Source of the DNA: G965247475 sp965247475
Lineage (GTDB): Bacteria; Chloroflexota; UBA11872
NCBI GenBank assembly: GCA_965247475.1
Contig: OZ252016.1
Location: forward strand, 1,054,001-1,118,000
DNA: 64,000 bases
Direction of reading: 5' to 3'
Position 1 is the first letter of the stretch, and every line of letters starts with the position of its first letter. The position numbers were made by a program, and so were the translations under genes. Of this stretch, positions 7,814-17,339 are shown in pieces. The notes under the pieces are model-generated. The model was not told the origin of the DNA. It saw only the letters and a list, made by a program, of their open reading frames with translations, and searched no databases.

Positions 7814-9889
7814 GTGACCACTGAGACCGTCGACCGCTCGGTCGATCTTGTCACCCTGAACGTCATCTACAACCGGCTGGTCGGCATCTGCCGCGAGATG
7901 GGCACGACGATGATGAGGACGGCCTACTCGCCGATCTTCAGCGAGAGCCGGGATTTCTCGTGTGTGCTCTTCGACCGTGACGGGCAGATGCTGGCGCAGA
8001 CGGAGTTCTGCCCGGCGCAGGTCGGCGCGATTCGCTTCGTCGTGAAGTGGCTGATCGCCGAAGTCGGGGAAGACAGCATCAAGCCCGGCGACATCATTCT
8101 GCACAACGACCCGTATCGCGGCGGCGTGCACATGCCGGAGCACGTCGTCATCAAGCCGGTCTTCTACGACGGCGAGCTGTTCGGCTACGTGGCCAACATC
8201 GCGCATCTCGTCGAGATCGGCGGAATGGCGGTCGGCGGGTTCGCCGCCACGGCCACCGAGATCTATCAGGAAGGCCTGCGGCTGCCGCCCGTCTGGATGA
8301 TGCGCGAGGGGGAGTACAACAAGGACGTGTGGCGGATCATCATGTCCAACCATCGGGCGCCCCGGTACTCGTGGGGCGACCTCCACGCCATGATGGCCTC
8401 GCTCCACGTGGCCGAAGCACGTTGCCACGAGTTGCTGGACACGTTCGGGCTCCAGCAGGTGCGCGAGGTCAGCGCCCAGTTGCTCGGACACGCCGAGCGC
8501 TGGATGCGGAACGAGCTGCGGTCGATCCCCGATGGCGAGTACGCCTTCGAAGACCACATGGAGGATGCGCGCGACCCGCCGCTGCGTGACTCGATCCGAT
8601 TGAATCTCATCGTCTCGGACGGCAGCCTGATCGCCGACTTCAGCGACAGCGATCCCCAAGCGCGCCACGTCCTGAATTGCACGTATGGGGTGACGGCCTC
8701 CGGCACCTACAACGCCCTGTTTCACTTCGCCGACAACAACATCCCGCACAACGACGGCGCCTACCGGCCGATCACCGTCATCGCCAAGCCGGGGACGCTG
8801 GTCAACGTGGTGCATCCGGGTCCGTGCGTGGGCGGCAACACTGAGACGCATCCCCGGGTCTGGGGAATTGTGATGGGCGCGCTGTCGAAGGCCGTCCCGG
8901 ATCGCGTGTCGGCGGACACGGGCGGGACCTCATGTAACTTCCTATTTGGCGGGACCCACCCCGACACGGGGCACTTCTACGTGCACTACCACTTCGACGG
9001 CGTCGGATGGGGCGGCCGCGCGGTGGCCGACGGCAACAGCAACCAGGTCATCCCGAACGGGAATTGCCCCGCGACGCCGGTTGAGGTGTTCGAGACGCGC
9101 TATCCGTTTCTGGAGCGCTCGTATCGGCTGCGGCCGGACTCCGGCGGGCCGGGGGAGCATCGCGGCGGCCTCGGCTCCGAGCGGATCCTCGAGGCGCGCG
9201 CGCCGGAGATCACCGTGTCGGCGCTCTATGATCGGATGATCTCGAAGCCGTGGGGGCTATTCGGAGGAGGGAGCGGCGAGACCTCGCGGCTGCTGTTCAA
9301 GAAGGCGGGCACGAGCAAGTTCCTGACGTTTGGTGAGGCGTTTGGGACGCCGAGCAATTCACGCATCGCCAACATCGTGCTCAGCACCGGCGATCAAGTT
9401 ATGCTCGCGAGCCCCGGCGGTGGAGGCTATGGAGATCCGAAGTCCCGCAAGCTGGACGATGTGCTCGCGGACGTGGAGGAGGGATTCATATCAGTGGCTG
9501 CCGCGCGCGACGTGTATGGGGTAGCCATCGGTGTGTCCAACGGCAAGCATCACATCGACTCGGCCGCGACGGACGAGCTTCGAGCATCGCGGCATGCCGG
9601 TGCGGCCGGAGCCGAGGATTCCGAGGGCGGCGGCCCGGCGGCGAGCCGATTGGCGCCGGTGGCGGTCGGCGGGAACGTGGCCGAGCGCCGTGGGCACTGG
9701 GAGCAACTCAAGGGCGACTGGTGGCAGACGAGCGTTACGAACTGCCGGATGTGCGGCCAGGTGATTCCGCGCGACATGTGGGTGGCCGACGACGGCCTTA
9801 CCTTCTGCTCCGTCGACTGCGACCATCTGTACCGAACGTACTGGCTGCCCAGGAACGCATCTACGACTTCTACGGGGGTTGACGAATGA
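7814..9889 (+). CDS. hyuB: Hydantoinase/oxoprolinase subunit B (HyuB) with four-cysteine tail
   Basis: Residues 1 to about 580 are a standard HyuB/HydB subunit: NDPYRGGVHMPEH near residue 100, SDSDPQA, and the glycine-rich GGPGEHRGGLGSER and SPGGGGYGDP. It partners HyuA in ATP-dependent ring opening or related carboxylation. Beyond the family's usual end there is a flexible Gly/Ala/Glu stretch and then an added module of about 50 residues. The module contains C644-x2-C647, then C665-x3-C669 after 17 residues, in a CxxCG...FCSxxC pattern like TRASH/YHS-type zinc domains. GTG at 7814 follows TGAGGTG at 7803-7809. The stop overlaps the next ATPase gene as ATGA. Metal binding by the tail is inferred from cysteine spacing only. 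Confidence 0.88.
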   Translation: MTTETVDRSVDLVTLNVIYNRLVGICREMGTTMMRTAYSPIFSESRDFSCVLFDRDGQMLAQTEFCPAQVGAIRFVVKWLIAEVGEDSIKPGDIILHNDPYRGGVHMPEHVVIKPVFYDGELFGYVANIAHLVEIGGMAVGGFAATATEIYQEGLRLPPVWMMREGEYNKDVWRIIMSNHRAPRYSWGDLHAMMASLHVAEARCHELLDTFGLQQVREVSAQLLGHAERWMRNELRSIPDGEYAFEDHMEDARDPPLRDSIRLNLIVSDGSLIADFSDSDPQARHVLNCTYGVTASGTYNALFHFADNNIPHNDGAYRPITVIAKPGTLVNVVHPGPCVGGNTETHPRVWGIVMGALSKAVPDRVSADTGGTSCNFLFGGTHPDTGHFYVHYHFDGVGWGGRAVADGNSNQVIPNGNCPATPVEVFETRYPFLERSYRLRPDSGGPGEHRGGLGSERILEARAPEITVSALYDRMISKPWGLFGGGSGETSRLLFKKAGTSKFLTFGEAFGTPSNSRIANIVLSTGDQVMLASPGGGGYGDPKSRKLDDVLADVEEGFISVAAARDVYGVAIGVSNGKHHIDSAATDELRASRHAGAAGAEDSEGGGPAASRLAPVAVGGNVAERRGHWEQLKGDWWQTSVTNCRMCGQVIPRDMWVADDGLTFCSVDCDHLYRTYWLPRNASTTSTGVDE

Positions 9890-10881
9890 GCAATGGCGCC
9901 ACGTTGCTCGAGGTCCGGGACCTCGAGGTTCAGTTCAAGACGGACGAAGGAATCGTCCGAGCCGTCAACGGCGTCTCATACGATCTCGATCAGGGACGGA
10001 CGCTGGGGATCGTTGGGGAGTCGGGCTGCGGCAAGAGCGTCAGCGCGCTCTCGCTGCTGCGCCTGGTTCCGCAGCCGGTGGGGCGCATCGTCAATGGCGA
10101 GGTCCAGTTTCGAGGCCGCGATCTCTTGCAAGTGAGCACGGCCGAGATGCGGCAGATCCGCGGCGAGCAGATCGCGATGATCTTCCAGGACCCCATGAGC
10201 TCGCTGAACCCCGTGTTGACCATCGGCCGGCAGATCGACGAGGCGCAGCAACTCCACCTCGGCTCGAGCAAGGGGGAGGCCCGGAGGCACACCGTCGAGC
10301 TGCTCGATCACGTGGGCATTCCCTCACCCGAGGATCGCGTCAACGACTACCCCCACCAGTTCTCGGGCGGCATGCAGCAGCGCGCGATGATCGCGATGGC
10401 AATCTCGTGTGAGCCCAAGCTGCTGATTGCCGACGAACCGACAACGGCGCTGGACGTGACGATTCAGGCGCAGGTCATCGAACTGCTGGGCCGGTTGCGC
10501 GAAGAGCTGGGGATGGCCGTGATTCTGATCACTCACGATCTCGCGCTGGTGGCCGGCTTCTGCGAGGAGATCATCGTGATGTACGCGGGCTACATCGTCG
10601 AGCGCGCGTCGGCCAGCGAGCTGTTCAACTCACCGAAGCACCCCTACACCGTCAGCCTGCTCGAGTCCATCCCGAGCATGACGACGGAGCGCGGAACGAA
10701 ACTGACGGCGATCCCAGGCGCGCCGCCCGACATGGTGCACCTGCCGACCGGATGCCCGTTTGCGCCACGATGTACGTATGTGCAGGATAAGTGCCGCGAG
10801 GAGCTTCCGCCGCTCGACCCGCTCTCATACGGGCATACGCTCCGATGCTGGGTCGATGTCGATTCAGGAAAACTGCGATGA
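9886..10881 (+). CDS. Dipeptide/oligopeptide-type ABC transporter ATP-binding protein (DppD-like)
   Basis: This 331-residue ATPase has Walker A GESGCGKS (about 44-51), Q-loop [10 protein letters not shown], signature FSGGMQQR, Walker [13 protein letters not shown] and the H-loop THD. A C-terminal oligopeptide-type extension follows, with the cysteine cluster CPFAPRC...C typical of OppD/DppD. It would power uptake of peptides, opines or other small solutes through a DppBC-type channel. It overlaps hyuB by four bases (ATGA) and the next ATPase likewise, implying translational coupling. No permease or binding-protein gene accompanies it here; the only complete importer in the window is the separate set at 49-55 kb, which has its own D and F. 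Confidence 0.9.
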   Translation: MSNGATLLEVRDLEVQFKTDEGIVRAVNGVSYDLDQGRTLGIVGESGCGKSVSALSLLRLVPQPVGRIVNGEVQFRGRDLLQVSTAEMRQIRGEQIAMIFQDPMSSLNPVLTIGRQIDEAQQLHLGSSKGEARRHTVELLDHVGIPSPEDRVNDYPHQFSGGMQQRAMIAMAISCEPKLLIADEPTTALDVTIQAQVIELLGRLREELGMAVILITHDLALVAGFCEEIIVMYAGYIVERASASELFNSPKHPYTVSLLESIPSMTTERGTKLTAIPGAPPDMVHLPTGCPFAPRCTYVQDKCREELPPLDPLSYGHTLRCWVDVDSGKLR

Positions 10882-11990
10882 GCGACGCGCAAGTCTCGAC
10901 CGCCAAGCTGGGCATGGCGCCTCCGGCGTCCGACAACGGTGATGGTCAGGTTCTTCTCGATGTCCGGGATCTGACCAAGTACTTCCCCATCACGCGCGGC
11001 GCAATCATCCGCCGGCGCGTCGGCGCGGTGCGCGCGGTGGACGGAGTGACGTTCCAGATTCGCGAGGGCGAGACGCTCGGGCTGGTCGGGGAGTCCGGCG
11101 GCGGCAAGACGACCGTCGGCAACACGGTCATGCAGCTCGAGCCGCCCACGTCCGGGGAAGTCTTCTTTGAAGGACGCGACCTGGTGCCGATGACCGGCGC
11201 CGAGCAGCGGCAAGCGCGACGCCATATGCAGATGATCTTCCAGGACCCGTACGGCTCGCTGAACCCTCGGATGACGATCGGCAAGATCATCGAGGAGCCG
11301 CTGGTCGTCCATCGGCTGTTTCCCGCGAAGGGCGAGCGGCGGCGGCGGGTCGAAGAGCTGCTCGACCTGGTCGGCCTCAACGCGGCGCTCGCGAGCCGCT
11401 ACCCGCACGAATTTTCCGGCGGTCAGCGCCAGCGGATCGCGTTTGCGCGCGCGCTCGCCGTTGAGCCGTCGTTCATTGTGTGCGACGAGCCGGTCTCGGC
11501 GCTCGATGTATCGATCCAGGCGCAGATCATCAATCTGCTCATGGACCTCCAGGCCCGGCTGGGGGTGGCGTATCTGTTCATCTCGCACGACTTCAAGGTC
11601 GTTCGCCAGATCAGCCATCGCGTGGCCGTGATGTACCTGGGAAAGATCGTCGAGATCGCACCCAGCGACGAGCTCTACACGCGGCCCCTGCACCCGTATA
11701 CCCGATCGCTGCTGTCGGCGGTGCCGATCCCGGACCCCGAGGCCGAGGCCAAGCGCCAGCGGATCATCTTGACCGGAGACGTGCCGAGCCCGGCGAATCC
11801 GCCGTCGGGGTGCCACTTCCACCCCCGCTGCCCGTGGGCGGCTGCCAATTGCGCGACGGACGTGCCCGAGATGGTCGAAGCCAGCCCCGGCCACTTCGTC
11901 TCCTGCCACTACTGGTCGGACATCGAGGCGGCCGGCGGCACAGTCCCCTCCGATGACAGAAGGCTCAACGCCCCGAGCGCGGCGCGGTAG
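10878..11990 (+). CDS. Dipeptide/oligopeptide-type ABC transporter ATP-binding protein (DppF-like)
   Basis: This 370-residue partner of the preceding ATPase has Walker [20 protein letters not shown], signature FSGGQRQR, Walker [16 protein letters not shown], and a cysteine-containing C-terminal segment [14 protein letters not shown] as in OppF/DppF. The segment [16 protein letters not shown] before the nucleotide-binding fold is characteristic of the F subunit. The ATG at 10878 overlaps the previous stop as ATGA; a longer in-frame start at 10791 lies inside the upstream gene and is rejected. With DppD-like it would form the heterodimeric motor of an importer whose membrane subunits are elsewhere in the genome, or it could borrow those of another system. 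Confidence 0.9.
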   Translation: MSDAQVSTAKLGMAPPASDNGDGQVLLDVRDLTKYFPITRGAIIRRRVGAVRAVDGVTFQIREGETLGLVGESGGGKTTVGNTVMQLEPPTSGEVFFEGRDLVPMTGAEQRQARRHMQMIFQDPYGSLNPRMTIGKIIEEPLVVHRLFPAKGERRRRVEELLDLVGLNAALASRYPHEFSGGQRQRIAFARALAVEPSFIVCDEPVSALDVSIQAQIINLLMDLQARLGVAYLFISHDFKVVRQISHRVAVMYLGKIVEIAPSDELYTRPLHPYTRSLLSAVPIPDPEAEAKRQRIILTGDVPSPANPPSGCHFHPRCPWAAANCATDVPEMVEASPGHFVSCHYWSDIEAAGGTVPSDDRRLNAPSAAR

Positions 11991-12041
11991 CCGTACTCAT
12001 CCGTTGATCGGTTTCGGAATCTCGAGAGCGGCAGTGGACTC

Positions 12042-13997
12042 GTGACGGATGCGGTGAGCGGCCCACCGGGGCTTGGCGATTGGACCCGTCTCACGGCACG
12101 CGAGGGTGGCACCGTCACGGCCCTCGCCGCCGCGGCAGGTCACGAGGGTCACGTCCTGGCGACCACGCTCTCGGGAGTCTTTCGGTCATCGGACGGCGGC
12201 CTGACGTGGGAGACGTCCAGCCACGGGCTCAGAAGCCCCTACGTCGAGTCGGTGGCCCTCTCGCCCACCTACGCGGACGACGGACGCGCGGTCGTGGGGA
12301 CGTTCGGCGCCGGGCTGCACTCCACGAGCGACGGGGGAGAGACCTGGATTCGCCGTGAGTTCTGGAGTCTGCGGCCCGCGGTTCCCGCGGCTGCGTACTC
12401 GCCGGATTTTGCATCCGACTCCACCATCATGGCGGCCACCCACGCCAACGGTGTCTACATCTCTACCAGCGGCGAGCAGAGTTGGAACGGCTACGACGAC
12501 GGCATCGAGAACGTGCCGTTGCAGGCGCTGGCCATCTCACCCAGATTCGGCGCGGACCGCTTGGTGCTCGCAGGCGCCGCCGCCGGCGGCGTCTTCCGCT
12601 CGACGGACGGCGGCCGCTCGTGGGAAGCAACAAACGGGATTGGCGACGACGGCGTGCAGGCCCTTGTGTTCTCGCCCGAGTTCGGCGATGACTCGACGGC
12701 GTTTGCGGCGACTGAGCAGTCGGGTGTCTTTCGATCGACCGACGGAGGCAGGTCCTGGACCCAAGCGGCGTTCGCCGGCTCGGTGGACGCCGTGAACGCG
12801 CTCGCCATCTCGCCGCGATATGGCGCCGACGGAACGGTCTTTGCGTCCGGCGGCCCAACCGGTCTGCGTCGATCGCGCGATCGCGGAGACAGTTGGGAAG
12901 AGCTCGCCGTCGCGTCCGACCCGACGGATGTTCTTGCGCTTGCGGTGGCAAGCGCGGACGGACAGATCGCGCTCGCCGGAACGCTGGGATCGGGCGTCTT
13001 CCGCTCCGACGACGCGGGCGATACGTGGAGGCCCAGCAATGAAGGGCTCTCCAGCCGCCCAGTGCTGGCCTTGGCGCTCTCGCCCGAGCTCGACGCCGAT
13101 CGCACGCTGGTGGCGGCTACCGCGGAGGAAGGCGTCCTGCTATCTGAGGACGGCGGTCTGCAGTGGACCGCCAGCGCCGAGGGCTTGCCCTCTCCCACCG
13201 TCGACGCGATTGCGATCTCACCCGCGTTCGCCGCCGACCGGCTGCTCATGGCCGTATCGGCCAATCAAGCCCTGCAAAGCGACGATGGAGGTCGCACCTG
13301 GGCAGGTGTCGCCGGGGTTCCCGACCGGTTCGTGGCGACGGCCGTGGCGTTCTCGCCGGCGTTCGCGACGGATCGGACGATCGCGATCGGCGGCGAGCGG
13401 GGCGCGCTCCTCCTGACCGACGACGCGGGCCAGAGCTGGGCGCCGGTGGACGAGCAGTTCCTGGGCGAAGCCGTCAGGACGATCGCGTTCTCACCGCAAT
13501 TCGCGGATGACGGCACGATCCTGGCCGGAATGCTTGGAGGCACGAGCGTGGCGGTGTACCGGTCCACCGATCGGGGCGCGACGTGGTCCCGCTACATCCA
13601 GCAGGACGAGGCGTACGAGTGGGTCGCCATTTCCATCCCGCCCTCGACCGACCCCGATGATGACTTCTTTTTCGCGGCGACCGGAAGCGTGATCATGCGG
13701 CCGGGCACGACGCTTATGCACAACTGGATGGCGGTGCAGGCGCTCGACAAGGAGACGGCAATCGTAGGCGTGGCCGCCTCAGCGAACTTCGCCAATGACG
13801 ACACCGTGTTCGCCGCGACCAGCAAAGGGCTCATCGCCTCGGCCGATCGCGGACACAATTGGGTCGAGATCGGCGAGGAAATCGGGCGGCAGGCCTTCCA
13901 AACGATCGCCATTGCGGGCGGCGCCGACGGTCCCCAGACGGTCGTTGCCGTCACGATGGGCGGTCAAGTCTGGTCGGCTACCTTCGAGTCAGCGTGA
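12042..13997 (+). CDS. Asp-box (BNR/sortilin-like) beta-propeller protein
   Basis: The 651-residue product consists almost entirely of repeats of about 50 residues. Twelve Asp-box turns (S-x-D-x-G-x-x-W) can be counted, for example FRSSDGGLTW, FRSTDGGRSW, FRSDDAGDTW and YRSTDRGATW. Each is linked to a strand such as ALAISPRFGADR or VFAATEQSG. The pattern fits sialidase/VPS10/YCF48-type propellers, possibly two stacked or one large 10- to 12-bladed wheel. No signal peptide, transmembrane helix or catalytic domain is visible. It follows the DppF-like gene after 51 bases. GTG at 12042 is the chosen start. A binding or scaffold role is plausible; there is no basis for calling it a sialidase. Confidence 0.8.
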   Translation: MTDAVSGPPGLGDWTRLTAREGGTVTALAAAAGHEGHVLATTLSGVFRSSDGGLTWETSSHGLRSPYVESVALSPTYADDGRAVVGTFGAGLHSTSDGGETWIRREFWSLRPAVPAAAYSPDFASDSTIMAATHANGVYISTSGEQSWNGYDDGIENVPLQALAISPRFGADRLVLAGAAAGGVFRSTDGGRSWEATNGIGDDGVQALVFSPEFGDDSTAFAATEQSGVFRSTDGGRSWTQAAFAGSVDAVNALAISPRYGADGTVFASGGPTGLRRSRDRGDSWEELAVASDPTDVLALAVASADGQIALAGTLGSGVFRSDDAGDTWRPSNEGLSSRPVLALALSPELDADRTLVAATAEEGVLLSEDGGLQWTASAEGLPSPTVDAIAISPAFAADRLLMAVSANQALQSDDGGRTWAGVAGVPDRFVATAVAFSPAFATDRTIAIGGERGALLLTDDAGQSWAPVDEQFLGEAVRTIAFSPQFADDGTILAGMLGGTSVAVYRSTDRGATWSRYIQQDEAYEWVAISIPPSTDPDDDFFFAATGSVIMRPGTTLMHNWMAVQALDKETAIVGVAASANFANDDTVFAATSKGLIASADRGHNWVEIGEEIGRQAFQTIAIAGGADGPQTVVAVTMGGQVWSATFESA

Positions 13998-14012
13998 CCG
14001 CCGCCCACGTCC

Positions 14013-15512
14013 CTAGCCGAAGCCGAACGTCTCGAGTTCCAGTCCGGGATAGTAGTGGCTGAGTATCTCTTCGTACGTCCGGCCTGAACGGGCCATTCCC
14101 TGCGCGCCCCACTGGCTCATTCCAACGCCGTGACCAAAGCCGCGGCCGTTGAACACGACACGCGCCGGCGTCCGAAATCGCACGACGCGCACCGCCCCAT
14201 TGGTGAGGCGAATCTCCGGCGGCGCCGCGTCAAAGGCGACGCTCCGGCGTGCGGATTCCACGCGGAAGCCATCGGCCCGGAGCTCGAGTTGGCGTCGAGC
14301 GGTCGGATTGATCAGCTCCAGCGCATCCGGGTCCACCATCGAAACCGTCACGAATGCGCTCGGCAGACCGAACGCCGTGCGGATCTGGTCGCCCACCAGC
14401 TCCATCTTCCCGCGTTCCCCCAGCACCTCCAGCCGGGTTGGACGACCGGCGGCGGATGACTCGGTGACGCGAAAACTTGTGACGGCGCCCAGGCCGGCGC
14501 CCTGGAGCGCGGTGTAGCCGGCCAGCTCGTCCAACGCCACCTCACGCGCCCAGCGATAGCCGGCCGCGCCCCATCCGACCGTCAACGCCTCTCTGTCGAG
14601 CGGGGAAGGCACCTCGACGAGATACGGGACCTCGGTGCCCCACACGGACTTCGCGCTGGCCGTGAAGTCGCCCGCGTTGGCGGAGTAGAGCGCCTCGATC
14701 AACTCGCCGTCGTAGAGCGCTACCACCCCTGTCGTGGCGTCCACGGCGAGGCGTGCTCGGTCGTGCTCGGTTCCCGCGCCGCCATATGCCTGGCAGTTTT
14801 GGTTGTCGCAGATGTCGTAGGCAGCGTCGGCGTCAAGTCGCCGGAGCGCGTAGTTGCGGGCGGCGACGGCCTGCGCCTTGAGCGCCTCCAGCTCCCACAC
14901 GGCCGGCATCTCGGCCCCGACGACCGACGCGAGATAGTCGTCGAAGCCCACTTCGTTGATGAGGCTGAGGCCGCCGTCGCCGACGGTCAGTTGAAACCCC
15001 CCGCGATACGGCCGGCCATCGACGAACGAGACGTCGTCCGGCGCCTGGGGCGTGATGTGAACCTGGAGGGTCGAGGCCGCGGCGGCCCACGGGCCGACCC
15101 TGGCGCCGCGCTCCAGCGCTACGACCCGAGGCGCGGCGCCCAGCGCCGAGCGCAGGCGGCGCCGGTGCCGCACGGCTGCCGTCGGATCGGAATACGGGCC
15201 TACCAGCACCAGATCGCCGTTTGCCTCGCTGAGCGGGCCAACCACGCCCAGCGACCGTGCGTCGGCTGGAACGGAAGCCTTGGGAACCGCGAGGTACCGC
15301 AGGCTGTCGCCGACGACCACCGTCGTGGACCCGTCGGCCCGGAGCGATAGCTGCCCGGGAACATCGACCGCCGCGCCTTCCGCGGGACGGACTGCAACGG
15401 TCTCGCGCCCCAGCGTGAGCGCTACCCGAATCGTCGACGGGACGGCGTGCGGGTGGGCGCCGGCCGGTGCGGGCGGCGCGATCGCGAGCAGCGCCGCCGC
15501 GGCCGCAACCAC
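14013..15512 (-). CDS. SpoIID/LytB-domain protein (peptidoglycan-acting, secreted)
   Basis: The roughly 499-residue protein has a hydrophobic alanine/leucine-rich N-terminus ending near PAPAGA (a signal peptide). It then carries the SpoIID/LytB region with EVGFDDYLASVVGAEMP (the Glu before Met-Pro is the catalytic acid in SpoIID), EALKAQAVAARNYAL, and near the C-terminus FNGRGFGHGVGMSQWGAQ. Family members strip glycan strands or enhance amidases. The first canonical start is GTG at 15512, but it leaves the signal peptide without basic residues. The codons just upstream encode Arg-Ala-Arg-Arg-Leu-Leu in frame, so translation may begin upstream, possibly at CTG 15587. It lies 15 bases from the convergent propeller gene. 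Confidence 0.85.
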   Translation of the reverse strand: MVAAAAALLAIAPPAPAGAHPHAVPSTIRVALTLGRETVAVRPAEGAAVDVPGQLSLRADGSTTVVVGDSLRYLAVPKASVPADARSLGVVGPLSEANGDLVLVGPYSDPTAAVRHRRRLRSALGAAPRVVALERGARVGPWAAAASTLQVHITPQAPDDVSFVDGRPYRGGFQLTVGDGGLSLINEVGFDDYLASVVGAEMPAVWELEALKAQAVAARNYALRRLDADAAYDICDNQNCQAYGGAGTEHDRARLAVDATTGVVALYDGELIEALYSANAGDFTASAKSVWGTEVPYLVEVPSPLDREALTVGWGAAGYRWAREVALDELAGYTALQGAGLGAVTSFRVTESSAAGRPTRLEVLGERGKMELVGDQIRTAFGLPSAFVTVSMVDPDALELINPTARRQLELRADGFRVESARRSVAFDAAPPEIRLTNGAVRVVRFRTPARVVFNGRGFGHGVGMSQWGAQGMARSGRTYEEILSHYYPGLELETFGFG

Positions 15513-15653
15513 CGCGAGCAGACGACGCGCTCGGTGCGTGCCCGGGTGGCCTGCTGTCTGGCAGTGCGTCGCGGTCGTGGCCGTCAGACCGACGCTGAAG
15601 CGCGCCGCACCGCGGGCGCTCGTGCCCTCAGGTGCGCGCGCCGCCGCGGAGTG

Positions 15654-15956
15654 CTAGCCGTCTGACTCTTTGCGGCTGGGCGCGGCCGCGTCGGCCCCGG
15701 CGCTTGCGTCCGAGCTGGCGACCGTCGTCGGGCTCTCGACCGCGGCGTCCGCGGTCTTCTCTTCCGCCTCTTCCGCCTCTTCGCCTTCAGCGTCATCGGC
15801 ATCCTCGCCGTCGACGCCGGTACGGGCCTCGCGCCGGAATTCACGCACGCTCGTCCCGAGCGCGCGTCCAACACCGGCGATACGCCCCGCCCCGAACAAG
15901 GCGATGACGATCAAGAGAATGATCAGGAGCTCGAGTGGTCCAAGGGTCTGAAACAT
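15654..15956 (-). CDS. tatA: Sec-independent (Tat) translocase component TatA/E
   Basis: A 100-residue protein with the TatA layout: a short periplasmic start, one membrane helix ([20 protein letters not shown]), the FG hinge followed by an amphipathic helix ([14 protein letters not shown]), and a long acidic cytoplasmic tail rich in Glu, Asp and Ala. TatA oligomers form the passage for folded proteins recognised by TatC. No tatC is present in this window. The ATG start matches the family N-terminus ([13 protein letters not shown]). It lies between the D,D-carboxypeptidase (228 bases upstream) and the SpoIID-like gene on the same strand. Confidence 0.92.
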   Translation of the reverse strand: MFQTLGPLELLIILLIVIALFGAGRIAGVGRALGTSVREFRREARTGVDGEDADDAEGEEAEEAEEKTADAAVESPTTVASSDASAGADAAAPSRKESDG

Positions 15957-16184
15957 GTCCGCGCTCTCCTCCGGTCGGACCGCATCTGCAGGATCCGCTG
16001 CCGTGAACCCTGTCCTGCGGCTTCATCCGACGCCACATGCGATCGGACGGTCGTCCGCGACGAATGTTCACGCGCGTGCGCCGGTCCTTCCGGCGACTTG
16101 CCCCGACACGATACGCGATTTTGGCGCGCGGAGGGGCAAATGGCCGCAAAATACCTCGGCCAGTGGCGCGGGCGGCGGGCGCGA

Positions 16185-17339
16185 TCATCCCTTCGCGACG
16201 AGCGCCCGAAACCCGTAGTCGAGCAGCGTGGCCGCGTCCTCGGAACGATTGTCGCTGCCCATGACCACCGCCAACACCCGCATGCCGTCGCGCTGCGCCG
16301 CCACCACCATGTTGCCCCCGGCGTCGGCCGTGCGACCGGTCTTGACGCCGAGCGCCCCGTCGTACGACCAGAGCAGCCCATTCAGATTGGAGAACGTGTA
16401 CCCACGGTTGGCGAGCCCCGGAGTGATGACATGCGCCTGCGAGGCGACGATTCGCGCGAGCAACGGGAACCGCTCGATCGCGTGCGTCGCCAGCACGGCG
16501 AGATCGAACGCGGTCGAGGTCTGCGCGGCGTCGTCGTAGCCGACCGGATTCGTGAACCTCGTATTCTCCAGGCCAAGCCTGCGTGCCAAGTCGTTCATCT
16601 GCGCGACGGTGTACTCGTCGCCGCCAATCCCGTCCGCCACGGTCACCGCCGCGTCGTTTGCCGACGGCAGCAGCATCGCGAACAGGAGGTCCTGCAAGGT
16701 CAGCACTTCGCCCGGCCCCAGGCCGACGCGATTCGAGGGCTGACCGACGGCCTCCTCCGGTACCTGGATTCGAGTGTCGGGCGGGGCCTGTTCGAGCGCC
16801 ACGATTGCCGTGGCGAGCTTCACCAGGCTCGCCGGCGCATGCGAATCGTGTAGGCCTTGGCCGAAGATGATGGTGCGCCCGGCCAGGTCCACCAGGACGG
16901 CCGACTTGGCGTTGATCGGCGGCAGCTCGGCAAGCTGCGTGAACGGGCTCTCGACGAACGCCGCCGGCGCCGTGGCGGTCTCGGCGAGGAAGTTCGGCTG
17001 GCCGGTCACCGGTGCCGTGTCCAGCAGATTCACGACCCGACCGTCATCGGGCGGGGGCGGCTTCACCGCTCCCAGCACCCGCGCGATCATGAGCGCACCC
17101 ACGATCACCACCAGCACGATCAGGCCGGTCCTGACCAGCGCCGCCGCCTGCCGTCGCGCTCGCCGCACGGAGAGCAGCGGCGTGTTCGCGTGCAAGCGCT
17201 GGTGATACAAGGGCGCCGGGCCCGTCGCGGTGGACTTACTCGTGAAGTCGTCGCTCAGCGCCGTCTGTCTCCATGGGTCGGAGGGGCGGCGCCAGCGTCC
17301 CGCGTCACGCCGACGGCGAGCCCCGGCGCGCATGGTCAT
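16185..17339 (-). CDS. dacA: D-alanyl-D-alanine carboxypeptidase (peptidase S11, PBP5/DacA-like)
   Basis: This 384-residue penicillin-binding protein carries all three active-site motifs of family S11: S171-x-x-K174 in PASLVK, S226-A-N228, and K333-T-G335. It trims the terminal D-Ala of peptidoglycan stem peptides, limiting cross-linking. Before the catalytic domain sits a basic cytoplasmic segment of about 70 residues and one membrane helix (about 71-90), so it is N-terminally anchored; the C-terminal anchor helix of classical PBP5 is absent. The ATG overlaps the stop of the upstream orotate phosphoribosyltransferase-like gene as ATGA (17336-17339), implying a shared transcript. A longer frame reaching 17948 is only shadow coding of that gene. 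Confidence 0.9.
   Translation of the reverse strand: MTMRAGARRRRDAGRWRRPSDPWRQTALSDDFTSKSTATGPAPLYHQRLHANTPLLSVRRARRQAAALVRTGLIVLVVIVGALMIARVLGAVKPPPPDDGRVVNLLDTAPVTGQPNFLAETATAPAAFVESPFTQLAELPPINAKSAVLVDLAGRTIIFGQGLHDSHAPASLVKLATAIVALEQAPPDTRIQVPEEAVGQPSNRVGLGPGEVLTLQDLLFAMLLPSANDAAVTVADGIGGDEYTVAQMNDLARRLGLENTRFTNPVGYDDAAQTSTAFDLAVLATHAIERFPLLARIVASQAHVITPGLANRGYTFSNLNGLLWSYDGALGVKTGRTADAGGNMVVAAQRDGMRVLAVVMGSDNRSEDAATLLDYGFRALVAKG

Noticed and set aside
10878..10990. Second ATPase (DppF-like) starting at 10791
   Set aside because: The earlier start would overlap 90 bases of the upstream ATPase; ATG 10878 gives the usual ATGA coupling.
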